Assembly: GCA_021775455.1 (NCBI GenBank)
Contig: JAJFHU010000038.1
Location: forward strand, 110,132-174,131
Length of the DNA stretch: 64,000 bases
Direction of reading: 5' to 3'
DNA from: Hyphomicrobiales bacterium
Lineage (GTDB): Bacteria > Pseudomonadota > Alphaproteobacteria > Rhizobiales > Rhizobiaceae
Below, piece after piece: positions 1 to 8,608 of the stretch. Positions within the stretch are counted from its first letter, which is position 1, and every line of letters begins with the position of its first letter. The notes beneath the pieces are model-generated. The model ran no database searches, had not been told where the DNA came from, and saw nothing but the letters and a program-made list of their open reading frames with translations. The translations under genes and the position numbers were made by a program.

Positions 1-624
1 TGGGTGATAGACCAGCTCCAACTTATCGGCCTCATGACGGCGGTCAGTAGCGCTCAGCACCACATCACCATCATCATCAATCGGTAGTTTGCTCCCCGTC
101 AACCATTCGGCATCGGCAAGGCAGTTTCCCTGTAAACGAACTTCCTTACCCGCCACCAGTTCCGCCATTACCTCCTTTGCATTCTCCGGATTGGCAAGAA
201 CCCATCCGGCGGGCGGTTCATCCAGCGCAATTCCAAATTTCAGATCGCCTGCAGTAGTTACCGCAGCGTGCGATCCCAATGCATCAGCTATCGTGCGTGC
301 CAGCGCATTTGCGCCATGGTGTCCGCCGAGAAGTGGAACTACACTTGAACCGTCTTCGGAAATAGCAATTACTGGCGGCTCAGATTGCTTGTCTTTAAGC
401 AGAGGCGCCAGCAGGCGGATGAGAGCACCACTCGCCATCACCGCAACAATAACATCCCCATTTTTGAAACACGCCTGTACATGCGTTTTCACATCATCAA
501 AGGTATTGTCAGCCTTTGATACCCGGGAAGCATATCCGTCAATCTGCCCTCCGATAATTGATGCGACATTTTTCGCAATCTCAGAGCCACTTTCAGACAA
601 TACAATTACGCGTGGCTTGCTCAT
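1..624 (-). CDS. CbiG-type cobalamin biosynthesis protein, probably CbiG-CobJ fusion (partial)
   Basis: This frame reads leftwards from an ATG at 624-622 and runs off the window edge after 208 codons, so the C-terminus is missing. The visible part resembles the N-terminal/central CbiG region: a stretch with APLLKDK near residue 73, then VVPLLGGHHGANALA near residue 95 and a TTAGDLKFGIALDEPP stretch, all typical of CbiG. In many alphaproteobacteria this region is fused in front of CobJ, the precorrin-3B C17-methyltransferase that contracts the corrin ring; the position directly after cobI fits that. The start overlaps the cobI stop as ATGA, so translation is probably coupled. The fusion is inference because the CobJ part lies outside the window. 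Confidence 0.75.
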   Translation of the reverse strand, partial: MSKPRVIVLSESGSEIAKNVASIIGGQIDGYASRVSKADNTFDDVKTHVQACFKNGDVIVAVMASGALIRLLAPLLKDKQSEPPVIAISEDGSSVVPLLGGHHGANALARTIADALGSHAAVTTAGDLKFGIALDEPPAGWVLANPENAKEVMAELVAGKEVRLQGNCLADAEWLTGSKLPIDDDGDVVLSATDRRHEADKLELVYHP

Positions 625-1373
625 GCCAAATCCTCCACCGGCAACATCTCTACCGGCATTTCAAGTTTCTTGATCCACGATTCTGAACCCTTGTAGATCA
701 GGATCATGGAAAAATACGGTGCCTTTTCTTCGGTTACTTCTGCCAAAGGCATCACCTGTTGATTTTCAAGGGTTACCCGCTCCAGATAGCCAGCGCGATC
801 CAGCAAACCGGCCTGCTCAATCAGGTTGCGCAGACGAGAAAAATGCCGCCCAATCTTGATGAAAGCAAGCGCATTGCCGGAGTTCAGGAGCTCCTGAATT
901 ACTTTATCACTGCACGGAGCTGGTACGATTGTCAGCAGATCATTGCGCGCCGCCAAGGGTCGCTTTAGTGCAGCAGCAGAAGCCATTAGCGAGGAAACAC
1001 CCGGCACGATTTCACAATCAAACTCATCCGCCAGCCGTTCAAACAGATACATGAAAGAACCATAGAAAAACGGATCCCCTTCACACAAAACTGCCACATC
1101 CTTGCCGGATGCAAGGTGCATGGAAATTTCAGCCGCAGCTTCATCATAAACCTGCGCCGCAGGAAAACGCTCCACACGCATTGGAATAACGATGGGAATT
1201 TCAACTTTCTGCGAACCCAGATGAGTTTCAACAATTGAGCGGGCAAAACTCGGCCCGTCGTCTGGTGCCGGATAAGCAATTACCTCGCATTCATTAATCA
1301 ACCGGTGCGCTTTAAGCGTAAGTAGTTCCGGGTCACCCGGTCCAACACCAATGCCGTAAAGCGTTCCAATCAT
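621..1373 (-). CDS. cobI: Precorrin-2 C20-methyltransferase
   Basis: A 250-residue SAM-dependent methyltransferase of the tetrapyrrole (CobA/CobI/CysG) family that converts precorrin-2 to precorrin-3A in the cytoplasm. The family glycine-rich N-terminal motif GVGPGDPELLTLKA sits at residues 10-23 and the second signature GDPFFYGS near residue 99. Length is normal for CobI. It starts with ATG at 1373-1371, overlapping the cobL stop, and its own stop overlaps the start of the next cob gene, so cobH-cobL-cobI-cbiG/J form one translationally coupled run. Confidence 0.93.
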   Translation of the reverse strand: MIGTLYGIGVGPGDPELLTLKAHRLINECEVIAYPAPDDGPSFARSIVETHLGSQKVEIPIVIPMRVERFPAAQVYDEAAAEISMHLASGKDVAVLCEGDPFFYGSFMYLFERLADEFDCEIVPGVSSLMASAAALKRPLAARNDLLTIVPAPCSDKVIQELLNSGNALAFIKIGRHFSRLRNLIEQAGLLDRAGYLERVTLENQQVMPLAEVTEEKAPYFSMILIYKGSESWIKKLEMPVEMLPVEDLA

Positions 1374-2584
1374 TCGTTGGCTCCTTTAGTAACCACCCAT
1401 TGGGTTACCGGCATTGCCGGCTTCCACCCCGAGAACCCGCCAACCGGCTCAGCATGTTGGGTAACAATCCGTGTAAGATCACCACCATGGATTTTCTTGA
1501 GAGCTGCTAGTTTTGCTTCCCCTTCCAGGGTTACACAATTTGCCACCAACCGGCCGCTTGGTTTCAAAGCCTGCCAGCAGGTATCGAATAAGCCATCATT
1601 GGTCATGCCACCGCCGATGAAGACGGCATCGGGTGCTTCAAGGCTCTTGAGCGCTTCGGGTGCCGATCCTTTCACAATCCAGATTTTCTCGGTCCCAAGC
1701 ATCACCGCATTTTCTTCAATCATCGCAAGGCGATCGATACTCTTTTCTATCGCTATGGCCCGCGCTCCCCGGCTACTCCGCATCCACTCAATGGCGACAG
1801 AACCGCACCCGGCACCCACATCCCAGAGCAATGCATCTGGGTAGGGTCCAAGGGCAGAAAGCGTCGCCGACCGCACTACTCGCTTGGTAAGTTGTCCATC
1901 ATGCGCAAAGGCATCATCCGGCAAGCCGCCAACACGGGAATACCAGATCGCATCAAAGTCACCTTTGCATTCGATTGCCAGCACATGAAAATCTGGAACC
2001 TCATGATTCCAGTCTGCGGCAATTCCTTCAAACCACGCTTCATTTGCCGCACCCATTGCAGCCAGCGCGACCATGCGGCTTTGGCCAAATCCGCGTTCAC
2101 AAAGCAGTTTTGCTACGGTTTCCGGCGATGAGCTATCCTTTGTAAGCACAATCATGCGAACGCCTGGTGCCATATGAGGCAGGATTTGACTGGCGGCACG
2201 TCCGTGAATTGTCACCGTTTCAATATCCGCCATACTCCAGCCCATCCGGCAAGCGGCGAGTTGAAACGCAGACAATTGTGGATGAAAGCGGATTTCCTCC
2301 GCAGGAATAGCTTTCAGAATTCTTGCGCCAACGGAATACCAAAGCGGATCACCAGTCACCAAAACTACCAGACGCTTACCTTTGAGGCCTTTAATCTTCT
2401 CAATCATCGCATCAAATGGCGAGGGCCAGGAAATCCGTTCGGCGGTTTTGTTGGAGGCCAGTTTTTGGTGACGATCTCCTCCGATGATAAATTCAGCCGT
2501 ACGAAGTCGCTCAAGCGCTTTGGCTGAGAGCCCGGCTTCACCATCTTCACCTATTCCAATAATATCCAGCCAAGGTTCAGGCAT
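1370..2584 (-). CDS. cobL: Precorrin-6Y C5,15-methyltransferase (decarboxylating), CbiE-CbiT fusion
   Basis: Bifunctional enzyme of the aerobic cobalamin pathway: methylates C5 and C15 of precorrin-6B and decarboxylates the acetate side chain to give precorrin-8X. The N-terminal half is a CbiE-like tetrapyrrole methylase (IIGIGEDG near the start, VTGDPLWYS around residue 85), and the C-terminal half is a CbiT-like class I SAM methyltransferase with LLWDVGAGCGSVAIEWMR. I place the start at ATG 2584-2582 (MPEPWLD), eight bases inside the end of cobH, because the upstream alternative adds eight unlike residues and would overlap cobH by more than 30 bases. The stop overlaps the cobI start. Confidence 0.93.
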   Translation of the reverse strand: MPEPWLDIIGIGEDGEAGLSAKALERLRTAEFIIGGDRHQKLASNKTAERISWPSPFDAMIEKIKGLKGKRLVVLVTGDPLWYSVGARILKAIPAEEIRFHPQLSAFQLAACRMGWSMADIETVTIHGRAASQILPHMAPGVRMIVLTKDSSSPETVAKLLCERGFGQSRMVALAAMGAANEAWFEGIAADWNHEVPDFHVLAIECKGDFDAIWYSRVGGLPDDAFAHDGQLTKRVVRSATLSALGPYPDALLWDVGAGCGSVAIEWMRSSRGARAIAIEKSIDRLAMIEENAVMLGTEKIWIVKGSAPEALKSLEAPDAVFIGGGMTNDGLFDTCWQALKPSGRLVANCVTLEGEAKLAALKKIHGGDLTRIVTQHAEPVGGFSGWKPAMPVTQWVVTKGANE

Positions 2585-3212
2585 CACGCAGGCCTCCCGC
2601 GATACCATTCAGACAAGCTGATGCCATCGCACTGCCCCCACGTCGACCATGCAGAGTGATATATTGACAACCGCGAGGATTGGCCGCCAGTTCCTGTTTG
2701 GATTCCATTGCGCCAACAAAACCAACAGGCATGCCGATAATCAAAGCCGGTTTCGATGCATCTGCATCCAGTCGCTCCAGCAACCGGAAAAGTGCAGTTG
2801 GCGCATTTCCAATCACCACAATCGCCCCTTCAAGCTGGTGCCCCCACAAATCAACAGCTGCTGCAGAGCGTGTATTTTCACCTGCCTTGGCAAGTGCTGG
2901 AACCCGCTCATCACGCAAGGTACAAATGATTTCATTTGCGGCTGGTAAAAATTTTGAGATGATGCCTGCCTTCACCATTTCCACGTCAGTGAAAATCGCA
3001 CACCCTTCTTTGAGTGCTGCCTGTCCGGCATCCACCGCACCATCTGACCATCCCAGATCATCCACCAAATCCGTCATTCCGCAGGAGTGGATAAGCCGCG
3101 TCGCAATCGGGCGTATGGCATCCGGTATATGCGCAAGATCGGCCTCGGCCTCTATCGTGGCAAAGGATTGGCGGTAAATCTCCGCCGGATCGCGGATGTA
3201 CTCGGCGGTCAA
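2577..3212 (-). CDS. cobH: Precorrin-8X methylmutase
   Basis: A 211-residue enzyme that moves the C11 methyl group of precorrin-8X to C12, giving hydrogenobyrinic acid. The conserved IHSCGM motif with the catalytic histidine is at about residue 43, followed by the DVEMVKAGI segment (about 76-84) and IGNAPTALF (about 133-141), all characteristic of CobH/CbiC. It follows the CbiX-like gene directly (stop and start abut at 3212/3213) and overlaps cobL, consistent with a single operon. Confidence 0.94.
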   Translation of the reverse strand: MTAEYIRDPAEIYRQSFATIEAEADLAHIPDAIRPIATRLIHSCGMTDLVDDLGWSDGAVDAGQAALKEGCAIFTDVEMVKAGIISKFLPAANEIICTLRDERVPALAKAGENTRSAAAVDLWGHQLEGAIVVIGNAPTALFRLLERLDADASKPALIIGMPVGFVGAMESKQELAANPRGCQYITLHGRRGGSAMASACLNGIAGGLRDA

Positions 3213-4331
3213 CTATTTCTTTTCCATGCTTTTTGGCCCAAGCGGATGATCCGCATGGGGATAGGGATGATGGTGATGATCATGATCTCCGTGATGATGG
3301 TCGTGGTCGTGATGATTGTGGGCTTGAGCCGGATCAAGCGATGCTGGTGATGCGTGACTGTGAACCGGCGTCCATGGTAGGCCATGTTTCTTGCAAAACT
3401 CTTCTTCGCGACACGAGGCATCGCAGTCACCTTTGCAGGGGCAATTTTCCAGGCCGCCGCCAATACCCTCCACATGATGGTGATGGCTCTCCTGTGCGAG
3501 GCCAACTTGGTCCTCAAAGCCCAGCACCTGTTCACGATACTTGCACATCTGACAGTTCATGACGCCAGTACCTTCGAGAATTTCACCAACGCGATCCTTG
3601 AATGTTTCAAGCACCAGCGGATGATCATTGAGGTAACCCGCTTTTACAAATTCAATATCTGGATGTCGCGCCGCTACATCATCGGTGTAGCCATAGATGC
3701 GTTTCACCAGCACGCCGGTAAACAGAAAATAGGGAAATACGATAATGCGCTTGTAACCAAGTTTCGCGGCATGTTCCAAACCCGGTTCAACCAGCGGAAA
3801 CGTGACACCGGAATAACAGGTTTCACCCCAACCAAAGCCCATACCTTCCCACAACATTCGCATGACCTTGGAAACATTGGAATTGGCATCGGAATCAGAA
3901 GCGCCTCGGCCCACCACCATCAGCATCGTTTCATGAAGCGGCACTTCAGTTTCGCAGGCGTCAATCGCTTCCTGTATACGCTCACTGGCAGCGCGGATCA
4001 TTTTCAAATCAACGCCAAGCTCACGTCCATACTCTATTGCCATGCCTGGATTTTGAGCCTGATAGGTATTGAGAACTGTTGGAATATCATTCTTGGCGTG
4101 ACCGGCAGCAAACAACATGCCCGGAACTGCCAGAACTCGTGTTACGTCTTGGTCACGAAGTGAATCGAGGCCGGAATGAATAACCGGGTTGCAAAATTCC
4201 AAAAAGCCATACTCGACCGGTAAATCCGGAAACAGTTTCTTCAACCCTTCCGATACCTTCACAAACTCTTTGGCTGCATTCTGGTTACGGCTTCCGTGGC
4301 CGCACACCATGATTCCGAGTTTTTCAGCCAT
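3213..4331 (-). CDS. CbiX-like sirohydrochlorin chelatase with Cys motif and His-rich tail
   Basis: About 372 residues with two CbiX/CbiK-type chelatase repeats. The first has MVCGHGSRN (residues 8-16) and a PGMLFAAGHAKNDIP segment with the metal-binding histidine; the second has VVGRGASDSDAN and FPYFLFTG. After these comes a tail with an MNCQMCKYR motif, another Cys cluster (CPCKGDC, CREEEFC) and a very His/Asp-rich end, which looks like a metal-buffering or iron-sulfur region. Start chosen at ATG 4331-4329 because AAGGA lies seven bases upstream; the longer reading begins at TTG. CbiX inserts cobalt early in the anaerobic route, while this genome also has CobN for late insertion, so the exact role is uncertain. 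Confidence 0.85.
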   Translation of the reverse strand: MAEKLGIMVCGHGSRNQNAAKEFVKVSEGLKKLFPDLPVEYGFLEFCNPVIHSGLDSLRDQDVTRVLAVPGMLFAAGHAKNDIPTVLNTYQAQNPGMAIEYGRELGVDLKMIRAASERIQEAIDACETEVPLHETMLMVVGRGASDSDANSNVSKVMRMLWEGMGFGWGETCYSGVTFPLVEPGLEHAAKLGYKRIIVFPYFLFTGVLVKRIYGYTDDVAARHPDIEFVKAGYLNDHPLVLETFKDRVGEILEGTGVMNCQMCKYREQVLGFEDQVGLAQESHHHHVEGIGGGLENCPCKGDCDASCREEEFCKKHGLPWTPVHSHASPASLDPAQAHNHHDHDHHHGDHDHHHHPYPHADHPLGPKSMEKK

Positions 4332-4354
4332 ATGGTAATCCTTTTCCCTTAGGG

Positions 4355-4573
4355 TCAACAGGCAGTTTCTGCTTCTTCTTCAGTTTCCGGTTCTTCAGCT
4401 TCTTCTTTTTCGCCCATTACAGCGATTGCAGCAGCAATGGCACCAGCAACGACAATCGCGCCCACACCAACCCAGTGGGCATGTCCAGCCAATTCTCCGA
4501 GATGGGTCCCATGGGCTTGGGCATTTCCAACGAGAGTCAGCACAAATGCCAAAGTTGTTATCGGAAGTTTCAT
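4355..4573 (-). CDS. Small membrane protein of the cobalamin locus
   Basis: A 72-residue protein starting at ATG 4573-4571, with AGGTGG eight bases upstream. It has a signal-peptide-like N-terminus ending in AQA, then HGTHLGELAGHAHW, one hydrophobic alanine/isoleucine-rich transmembrane helix and a highly acidic C-terminus ending in Cys. It resembles the short DUF6732-type proteins often found beside CbiX/cob genes, but I cannot confirm that by search. The His residues between signal and membrane helix suggest metal contact at the periplasmic face; this is inference. Its stop lies about 23 bases before the CbiX-like gene, so it is probably the first gene of that operon. Confidence 0.7.
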   Translation of the reverse strand: MKLPITTLAFVLTLVGNAQAHGTHLGELAGHAHWVGVGAIVVAGAIAAAIAVMGEKEEAEEPETEEEAETAC

Positions 4574-4696
4574 GATCAAATCCACCTGTATTCTGCGTTA
4601 AAAAACGGTCAGGTGCATTGCGATTGGGGAGAATGAACGGATAAACGCTTGAAAAACCGAATGCAACAAGTGCATCTGCGTTTCTCCCGCTCGTCC

Positions 4697-4780
4697 GACA
4701 GTTTCCGTCCTGGTTCCCTGATTGGGTCAACCGCACCGGAGTGTATCTCAGCCTCTTGAAATGCAAGGCACCATCAGTAT
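4697..4780 (-). promoter_or_regulatory. Structured leader upstream of the second cob operon (unresolved, riboswitch-like)
   Basis: Within the 311-base gap before the small membrane protein, the minus strand holds GGTGCC, then CTTG-CATTT-CAAG, then GGCTGAGAT, so GCC/GGC and CTTG/CAAG can form one helix. Farther on come CCG-GTG-CGG and TTGACCC, and CTGAT before GGTGCC can pair with ATCAG after TTGACCC. GGTGCC followed by GGCTGAGAT is reminiscent of the pyrimidine-sensing arm of a TPP riboswitch, but the second arm does not match, and no B12 box is present. I report it as a possible structured RNA only. Confidence 0.3.
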
Positions 4781-4884
4781 GAAAATGACCCTATTCGTGA
4801 GCGCAAACAAGGTCAAATTTTTTCCCGACATTGGGCGCTTTATTTGCGACCTGAAAACAACAGGGATCATGGTGTGATATTCAC

Positions 4885-5979
4885 CTAAGCATGCGTCTTG
4901 TCTTTTTGCGGGTCGTAGACCGGAATGGAAACCACTGTTGCCGTAGTGTCGATATCGCCGCCTCTGACTTGCAATACAGTGCCCACCGCCGCAGCTCCAG
5001 GTGATACATGAGCCAAGGCCAAAGATTTTCCCAGACGATGTGAGTAACCCGGGCTGTTAACAGCGCCCACTTCTTTGCCATTCAGCAACAAGATCTCTTC
5101 TCCATTCACCATGTCGGAATGATCAATATCAAGACAGACATTCTTGATCTTCTCATTACCCTTGGCAGCCGTCACCGCCTCTTGCCCCCGAAAATCGGAT
5201 TTGGATTTTGATACTGTAAATCCAAGACCCACTTCCCAGGGCGTGTGATCGGTGTTCATGTCATAGCCATAGAACAGAAGACCGGCTTCTATGCGAACCT
5301 TGTCGAGTGCAGTGAACGAACATGGCTTGACCCCTGCATCTACAAGCTTGTCCCAAATGTCTCCGATTACCGAAGCGCTTGCAAAAATCTCATAGCCGCG
5401 CTCACCCGAATAGCCCGTTCGCGAAATTCGGCACGGATGACCAAACAGGGTCACGGGAGCATGGTGAAAATAGGCAAGGGATCCAAGATCAATGTCACAG
5501 TTGGCGTCAAGTATCTCCAGTGACTTCGGTCCCTGAACGGAAAGATCGTGCAAATCGTCTGTAAACTCAAGTTCAACATTTTTTCCGGTAGCGGAAGCTT
5601 CCAGCAACGCCATGGTGTTACCGGAACCATGAACAATCATCCATTCGTTACCACCATTGTTGGAAACAATGGCATCATCAGCCATGGTTCCCTCTTCCGT
5701 GAGAACGGAGAGATACGCTGCTTCTCCAGTGGTAACTTTGCTTAAGTCACGGGTTGTGAGATGATTTAGGACAGCTAGGGCATCCGCACCCCGGACAAAC
5801 ACTTTCTTCAGCGGCGACATGTCAAACATGCCTGCACGTTCACGAACCGCGTCATGTTCCTCACACGAGTCGGTGTTGTAAGACCATGCAGTCCCCATGC
5901 CGTTCCAGTCTTCAAGGCCGGACCCCAATGCCGTGTGCCTGGATGCCAGTGCCGATGTGCGGCTAAGTTCTTCTGTCAT
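4885..5979 (-). CDS. GcvT-like tetrahydrofolate aminomethyltransferase family protein
   Basis: About 364 residues covering the GcvT fold: AVRERAGMFDMS (near 44), LTTRDLS, LSVQGPKS (near 147), RTGYSGERGYEIF (near 186), a DMNTDHTPWEVGLG segment and the C-terminal GCV_T_C barrel. Start is ATG 5979-5977 with AGGAGA six bases upstream. It lies 17 bases downstream of the MttB-like gene, so the two are almost certainly co-transcribed. GcvT relatives transfer one-carbon units to tetrahydrofolate; DmdA (DMSP demethylase) and glycine-cleavage T protein belong here. With no gcvH or gcvP nearby, a role as methyl or methylene acceptor step for a quaternary amine is more likely than glycine cleavage, but that is inference. 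Confidence 0.85.
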   Translation of the reverse strand: MTEELSRTSALASRHTALGSGLEDWNGMGTAWSYNTDSCEEHDAVRERAGMFDMSPLKKVFVRGADALAVLNHLTTRDLSKVTTGEAAYLSVLTEEGTMADDAIVSNNGGNEWMIVHGSGNTMALLEASATGKNVELEFTDDLHDLSVQGPKSLEILDANCDIDLGSLAYFHHAPVTLFGHPCRISRTGYSGERGYEIFASASVIGDIWDKLVDAGVKPCSFTALDKVRIEAGLLFYGYDMNTDHTPWEVGLGFTVSKSKSDFRGQEAVTAAKGNEKIKNVCLDIDHSDMVNGEEILLLNGKEVGAVNSPGYSHRLGKSLALAHVSPGAAAVGTVLQVRGGDIDTTATVVSIPVYDPQKDKTHA

Positions 5980-5996
5980 GTATTTCTCCTGTAAAT

Positions 5997-7556
5997 TCAG
6001 TACCACTCATCGGGCATTTCCGCTTTTCGCGATGCCACAAATTCTTCCAGCTTTGATTTAATGCCAGCATCCATTGAGGGCATCTCATAACTTGCAAGCA
6101 TTTCTTTCCATACACCGTTTGCGCGTTCAGCCGCTGATTGACCGCCATTTTCCAACCAGGTTTCGAAGGGACCGGCATCCGGTAATAGCGATTCATGATT
6201 GGCGGTCGCATAATATTCCAGCGTATGACTTGTCGAAAGAAAGTTTTCTCCCGGACCGGTCTCCAAATAGCTTTCCGGGGAAAGAGTTTCATTGCTAACT
6301 TCCATACCCCGCATCATCCTCAGTAACGCTCCGCAATTATCGATATCGAGAATGAACTTCTCGTAGGACATCGTAAGACCGCCTTCGAGCCACCCGGCAG
6401 CATGCCAAACCTGGTGCGCACCGGAAATCATGGTTGCCCACATGGCATTTGCGCTATCCTGCATGGCCTGACCATCAACAACATTAGCTGCGGTAATCTG
6501 GCCCCCACCCGAACGAACAGGAACGCCAAGGCGATTTCCCAACTGGGTAAGCGCCATGGTTGCCAGATTGGCTTCAGGTGTCCCAAACGTTAGCGAGCCA
6601 GTTCTGAGATTCATCGTTGAATGAAAACTCCCCAGCACCACCGGGCAACCTGGTCGCACCAGTTGTGCCAATGCAATACCAACCATTCCCTCGGCAAGGG
6701 TTTGCGCCGCAATTGCTGCCGGTGTCACTGGACCCATGGCGCCACCAAAAATTGCCGGAGAAACACAAACACATTGATTGGCTGAAGCATACTCCCGAAG
6801 TGCACTCGACATGGTGTGGTCGTACACCAGCGGCGAATTAACATTGATGTTCCCCTGCATCACCGCATTTGCATCGACAAATTCTGCGCCAAACACGATA
6901 CGCGCCATTTGAATGGAATCCCGCGCCCGCTCTGGTGAAGTTACTCCGCCCATGAACGGTTTGTCTGAAAGCGCAAGATGCGCCAGCACCATATCGAGAT
7001 GTCGTTTGTTGACCGGCACATCAACCGGTTCAACAACCGTCCCTCCGGAATGATGAAGGTATGGTGTCATATAGGTGAGTTTCACAAAATTCTGGAAGTC
7101 TTCCAGCGAAGCATATCGTCGACCCTTGTCGAGATCGGTCACAAATGGGGAACCATAACCCGGCATGAGAACGATGTTGTCAGCACCAAGCTCTAATGTT
7201 CGTGCCGGATTGCGAGCATGCAGTTGAAATACCGGCGGCGCAGTTGCACAAAGTTCGCGAATGTGCCCCGGTTCAAAACGAACCCGGTTACCTTCGACCC
7301 GCGCCCCAGATTGAGCGAACAAATCGAGCGCAATGCCGTCACCCCGAAATTCAATGCCGATGGTTTCCAGAAGCCAATCCGCGTGTTCTTCAATCAAGGA
7401 AAGTGCCGCATTATCCAAAAGACCAAAACCGGAAAAATGGCGTTTGCTTGGCGCAATCACCGAAAATCGATTTTTACTCATTGAATGCCTCGCCCTGCCA
7501 TTGCGGCGGCGAGGACGGTGAGCAGCGCGCAGCTTGGATGAAGGTGTTTGATTCAT
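5997..7556 (-). CDS. MttB-family (trimethylamine/betaine) methyltransferase, non-pyrrolysine
   Basis: About 519 residues, whole length of the MttB family, with GYGSPFVTDLDKGRRY around residue 135, VMQGNINVNSPLVYDHTM, GAMGPVTPAA and AAGWLEGGLTMSYEKF near residue 395. The frame is open without an in-frame TAG, so it is of the non-pyrrolysine type; characterised relatives such as MtgB demethylate glycine betaine or similar quaternary amines using cob(I)alamin. Several ATG codons compete for the start; I favour 7556-7554 (MNQTPSS) because the second MttB in the window also begins MNQ followed by a basic stretch. It is divergent from a LysR gene and co-directional with a GcvT-like gene. Confidence 0.88.
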   Translation of the reverse strand: MNQTPSSKLRAAHRPRRRNGRARHSMSKNRFSVIAPSKRHFSGFGLLDNAALSLIEEHADWLLETIGIEFRGDGIALDLFAQSGARVEGNRVRFEPGHIRELCATAPPVFQLHARNPARTLELGADNIVLMPGYGSPFVTDLDKGRRYASLEDFQNFVKLTYMTPYLHHSGGTVVEPVDVPVNKRHLDMVLAHLALSDKPFMGGVTSPERARDSIQMARIVFGAEFVDANAVMQGNINVNSPLVYDHTMSSALREYASANQCVCVSPAIFGGAMGPVTPAAIAAQTLAEGMVGIALAQLVRPGCPVVLGSFHSTMNLRTGSLTFGTPEANLATMALTQLGNRLGVPVRSGGGQITAANVVDGQAMQDSANAMWATMISGAHQVWHAAGWLEGGLTMSYEKFILDIDNCGALLRMMRGMEVSNETLSPESYLETGPGENFLSTSHTLEYYATANHESLLPDAGPFETWLENGGQSAAERANGVWKEMLASYEMPSMDAGIKSKLEEFVASRKAEMPDEWY

Positions 7557-7629
7557 CATTTGAACATTCAAAATCATTTATTCGTGCTTCTATCGGGAAT
7601 TGGGCAGAATCTCTGTATTCACACTAAAC

Positions 7630-7642
7630 ATCAAATTTTGAT
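7630..7642. promoter_or_regulatory. Inverted repeat between LysR and mttB-like gene
   Basis: The perfect palindrome ATCAAA-T-TTTGAT lies in the 140-base gap between the divergent LysR and MttB-like genes. Its place and symmetry fit a LysR-type binding site; binding is inference. Confidence 0.45.
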
Positions 7643-7696
7643 GCTAGAAATCGAATTAATTTGCACATACTGTATAAAAATATTAAACGCTAGATC

Positions 7697-8563
7697 ATGC
7701 GTCTTCGAAATTATGACAATCTGCGTTCTTTTGCCATTGTTGCAAAACATTCCAGTCTGGCGTCTGCTTCAAAGGAACTATTTCTTACCAAGGGCGCCAT
7801 AAGCCACCAGATACGGCAATTGGAAAACGATCTTGGGTTTAAATTGTTTGAACGCCATGCAAGAGGTATTACACTCACTGATAGCGGACGCGAACTACTT
7901 CATACTGCGAATTTGGCGTTTGAGCAGATTGAACAAAAAGTCTCCCGCTTGGCAGGAGAAATATCCCCACCGCTTACCATTGGAGTTACTACCTATTTCG
8001 CTTCCCGCTGGTTATCACCCCGATTGATGGATTTCATGAGGGACCACCCAGACATTCGATTGCGTATCCAACCCATGATTGACTTGCTGAACTTGCGCGA
8101 TGAGGGAATTGACGTCGCCATCCGTTGGGGAGATGGCAACTGGACAGATTGTCTGATCGAAGAATTGTTTAACTGCCCGGCCTGGCCAACCGGCAACCGC
8201 CAGGCAATGGACAGGGTATCCGAAGTCGGATTGGAAACTGCATTCCGTGAATTCACATTGCTTAGGGACCGCGAAGACAGCAACGCCTGGCGCAGATGGT
8301 ACGAAGTGGCTGGCCTTGAAACCCAACAACGTACAGACACCTTGATCATCCCGGATCCGAATGTCCGCGTCCAAGCGGTAATGGATGGCCAAGGCGTGGC
8401 GCTTGACGACGAATTGATCGCACCCGAAATCGACAACAAAACGCTGTTCCGACTAAGCGAATTTGAGCTTTCTGATTATGGGTATTTTCTGGCATACGAA
8501 AGCTCAGCACAATCCAACCCCAATGTGGCTGCGTTTTTAAAATGGATCAAAAATACTGGTTGA
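7697..8563 (+). CDS. LysR-family transcriptional regulator
   Basis: A 288-residue LysR regulator with an N-terminal winged helix-turn-helix (residues about 5-64; SSLASASKELFLTKGAISHQ covers the recognition helices) and a periplasmic-binding-like effector domain of GcvA type (LTIGVTTYFASRWLSP onward). It is divergently placed 140 bases from the MttB-like gene, the usual arrangement for a LysR activator and its target operon, so it probably responds to a methylated amine substrate. No strong ribosome site is seen before the ATG. Confidence 0.88.
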   Translation: MRLRNYDNLRSFAIVAKHSSLASASKELFLTKGAISHQIRQLENDLGFKLFERHARGITLTDSGRELLHTANLAFEQIEQKVSRLAGEISPPLTIGVTTYFASRWLSPRLMDFMRDHPDIRLRIQPMIDLLNLRDEGIDVAIRWGDGNWTDCLIEELFNCPAWPTGNRQAMDRVSEVGLETAFREFTLLRDREDSNAWRRWYEVAGLETQQRTDTLIIPDPNVRVQAVMDGQGVALDDELIAPEIDNKTLFRLSEFELSDYGYFLAYESSAQSNPNVAAFLKWIKNTG

Positions 8564-8570
8564 AATTATT

Positions 8571-8608
8571 CAGGCAAGCCAGGGAGCAGGAATTGCCTGT
8601 TTTTTATT
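8571..8608 (+). terminator. Rho-independent terminator after the LysR gene
   Basis: A 7-bp stem CAGGCAA/TTGCCTG (8571-8577 with 8593-8599) is followed by TTTTTTATT. It lies just after the LysR stop and just before the end of the convergent TerB-like gene. Confidence 0.65.

Noticed and set aside
89..673. 194-codon plus-strand frame at the left edge
   Set aside because: It lies antisense to the CbiG-type gene and the end of cobI, and its product is rich in Ser/Pro/Ala without any domain.
5997..7556. Possible pyrrolysine (amber) MttB
   Set aside because: The full family length is encoded without any in-frame TAG; the same holds for the copy at 55749-57293.
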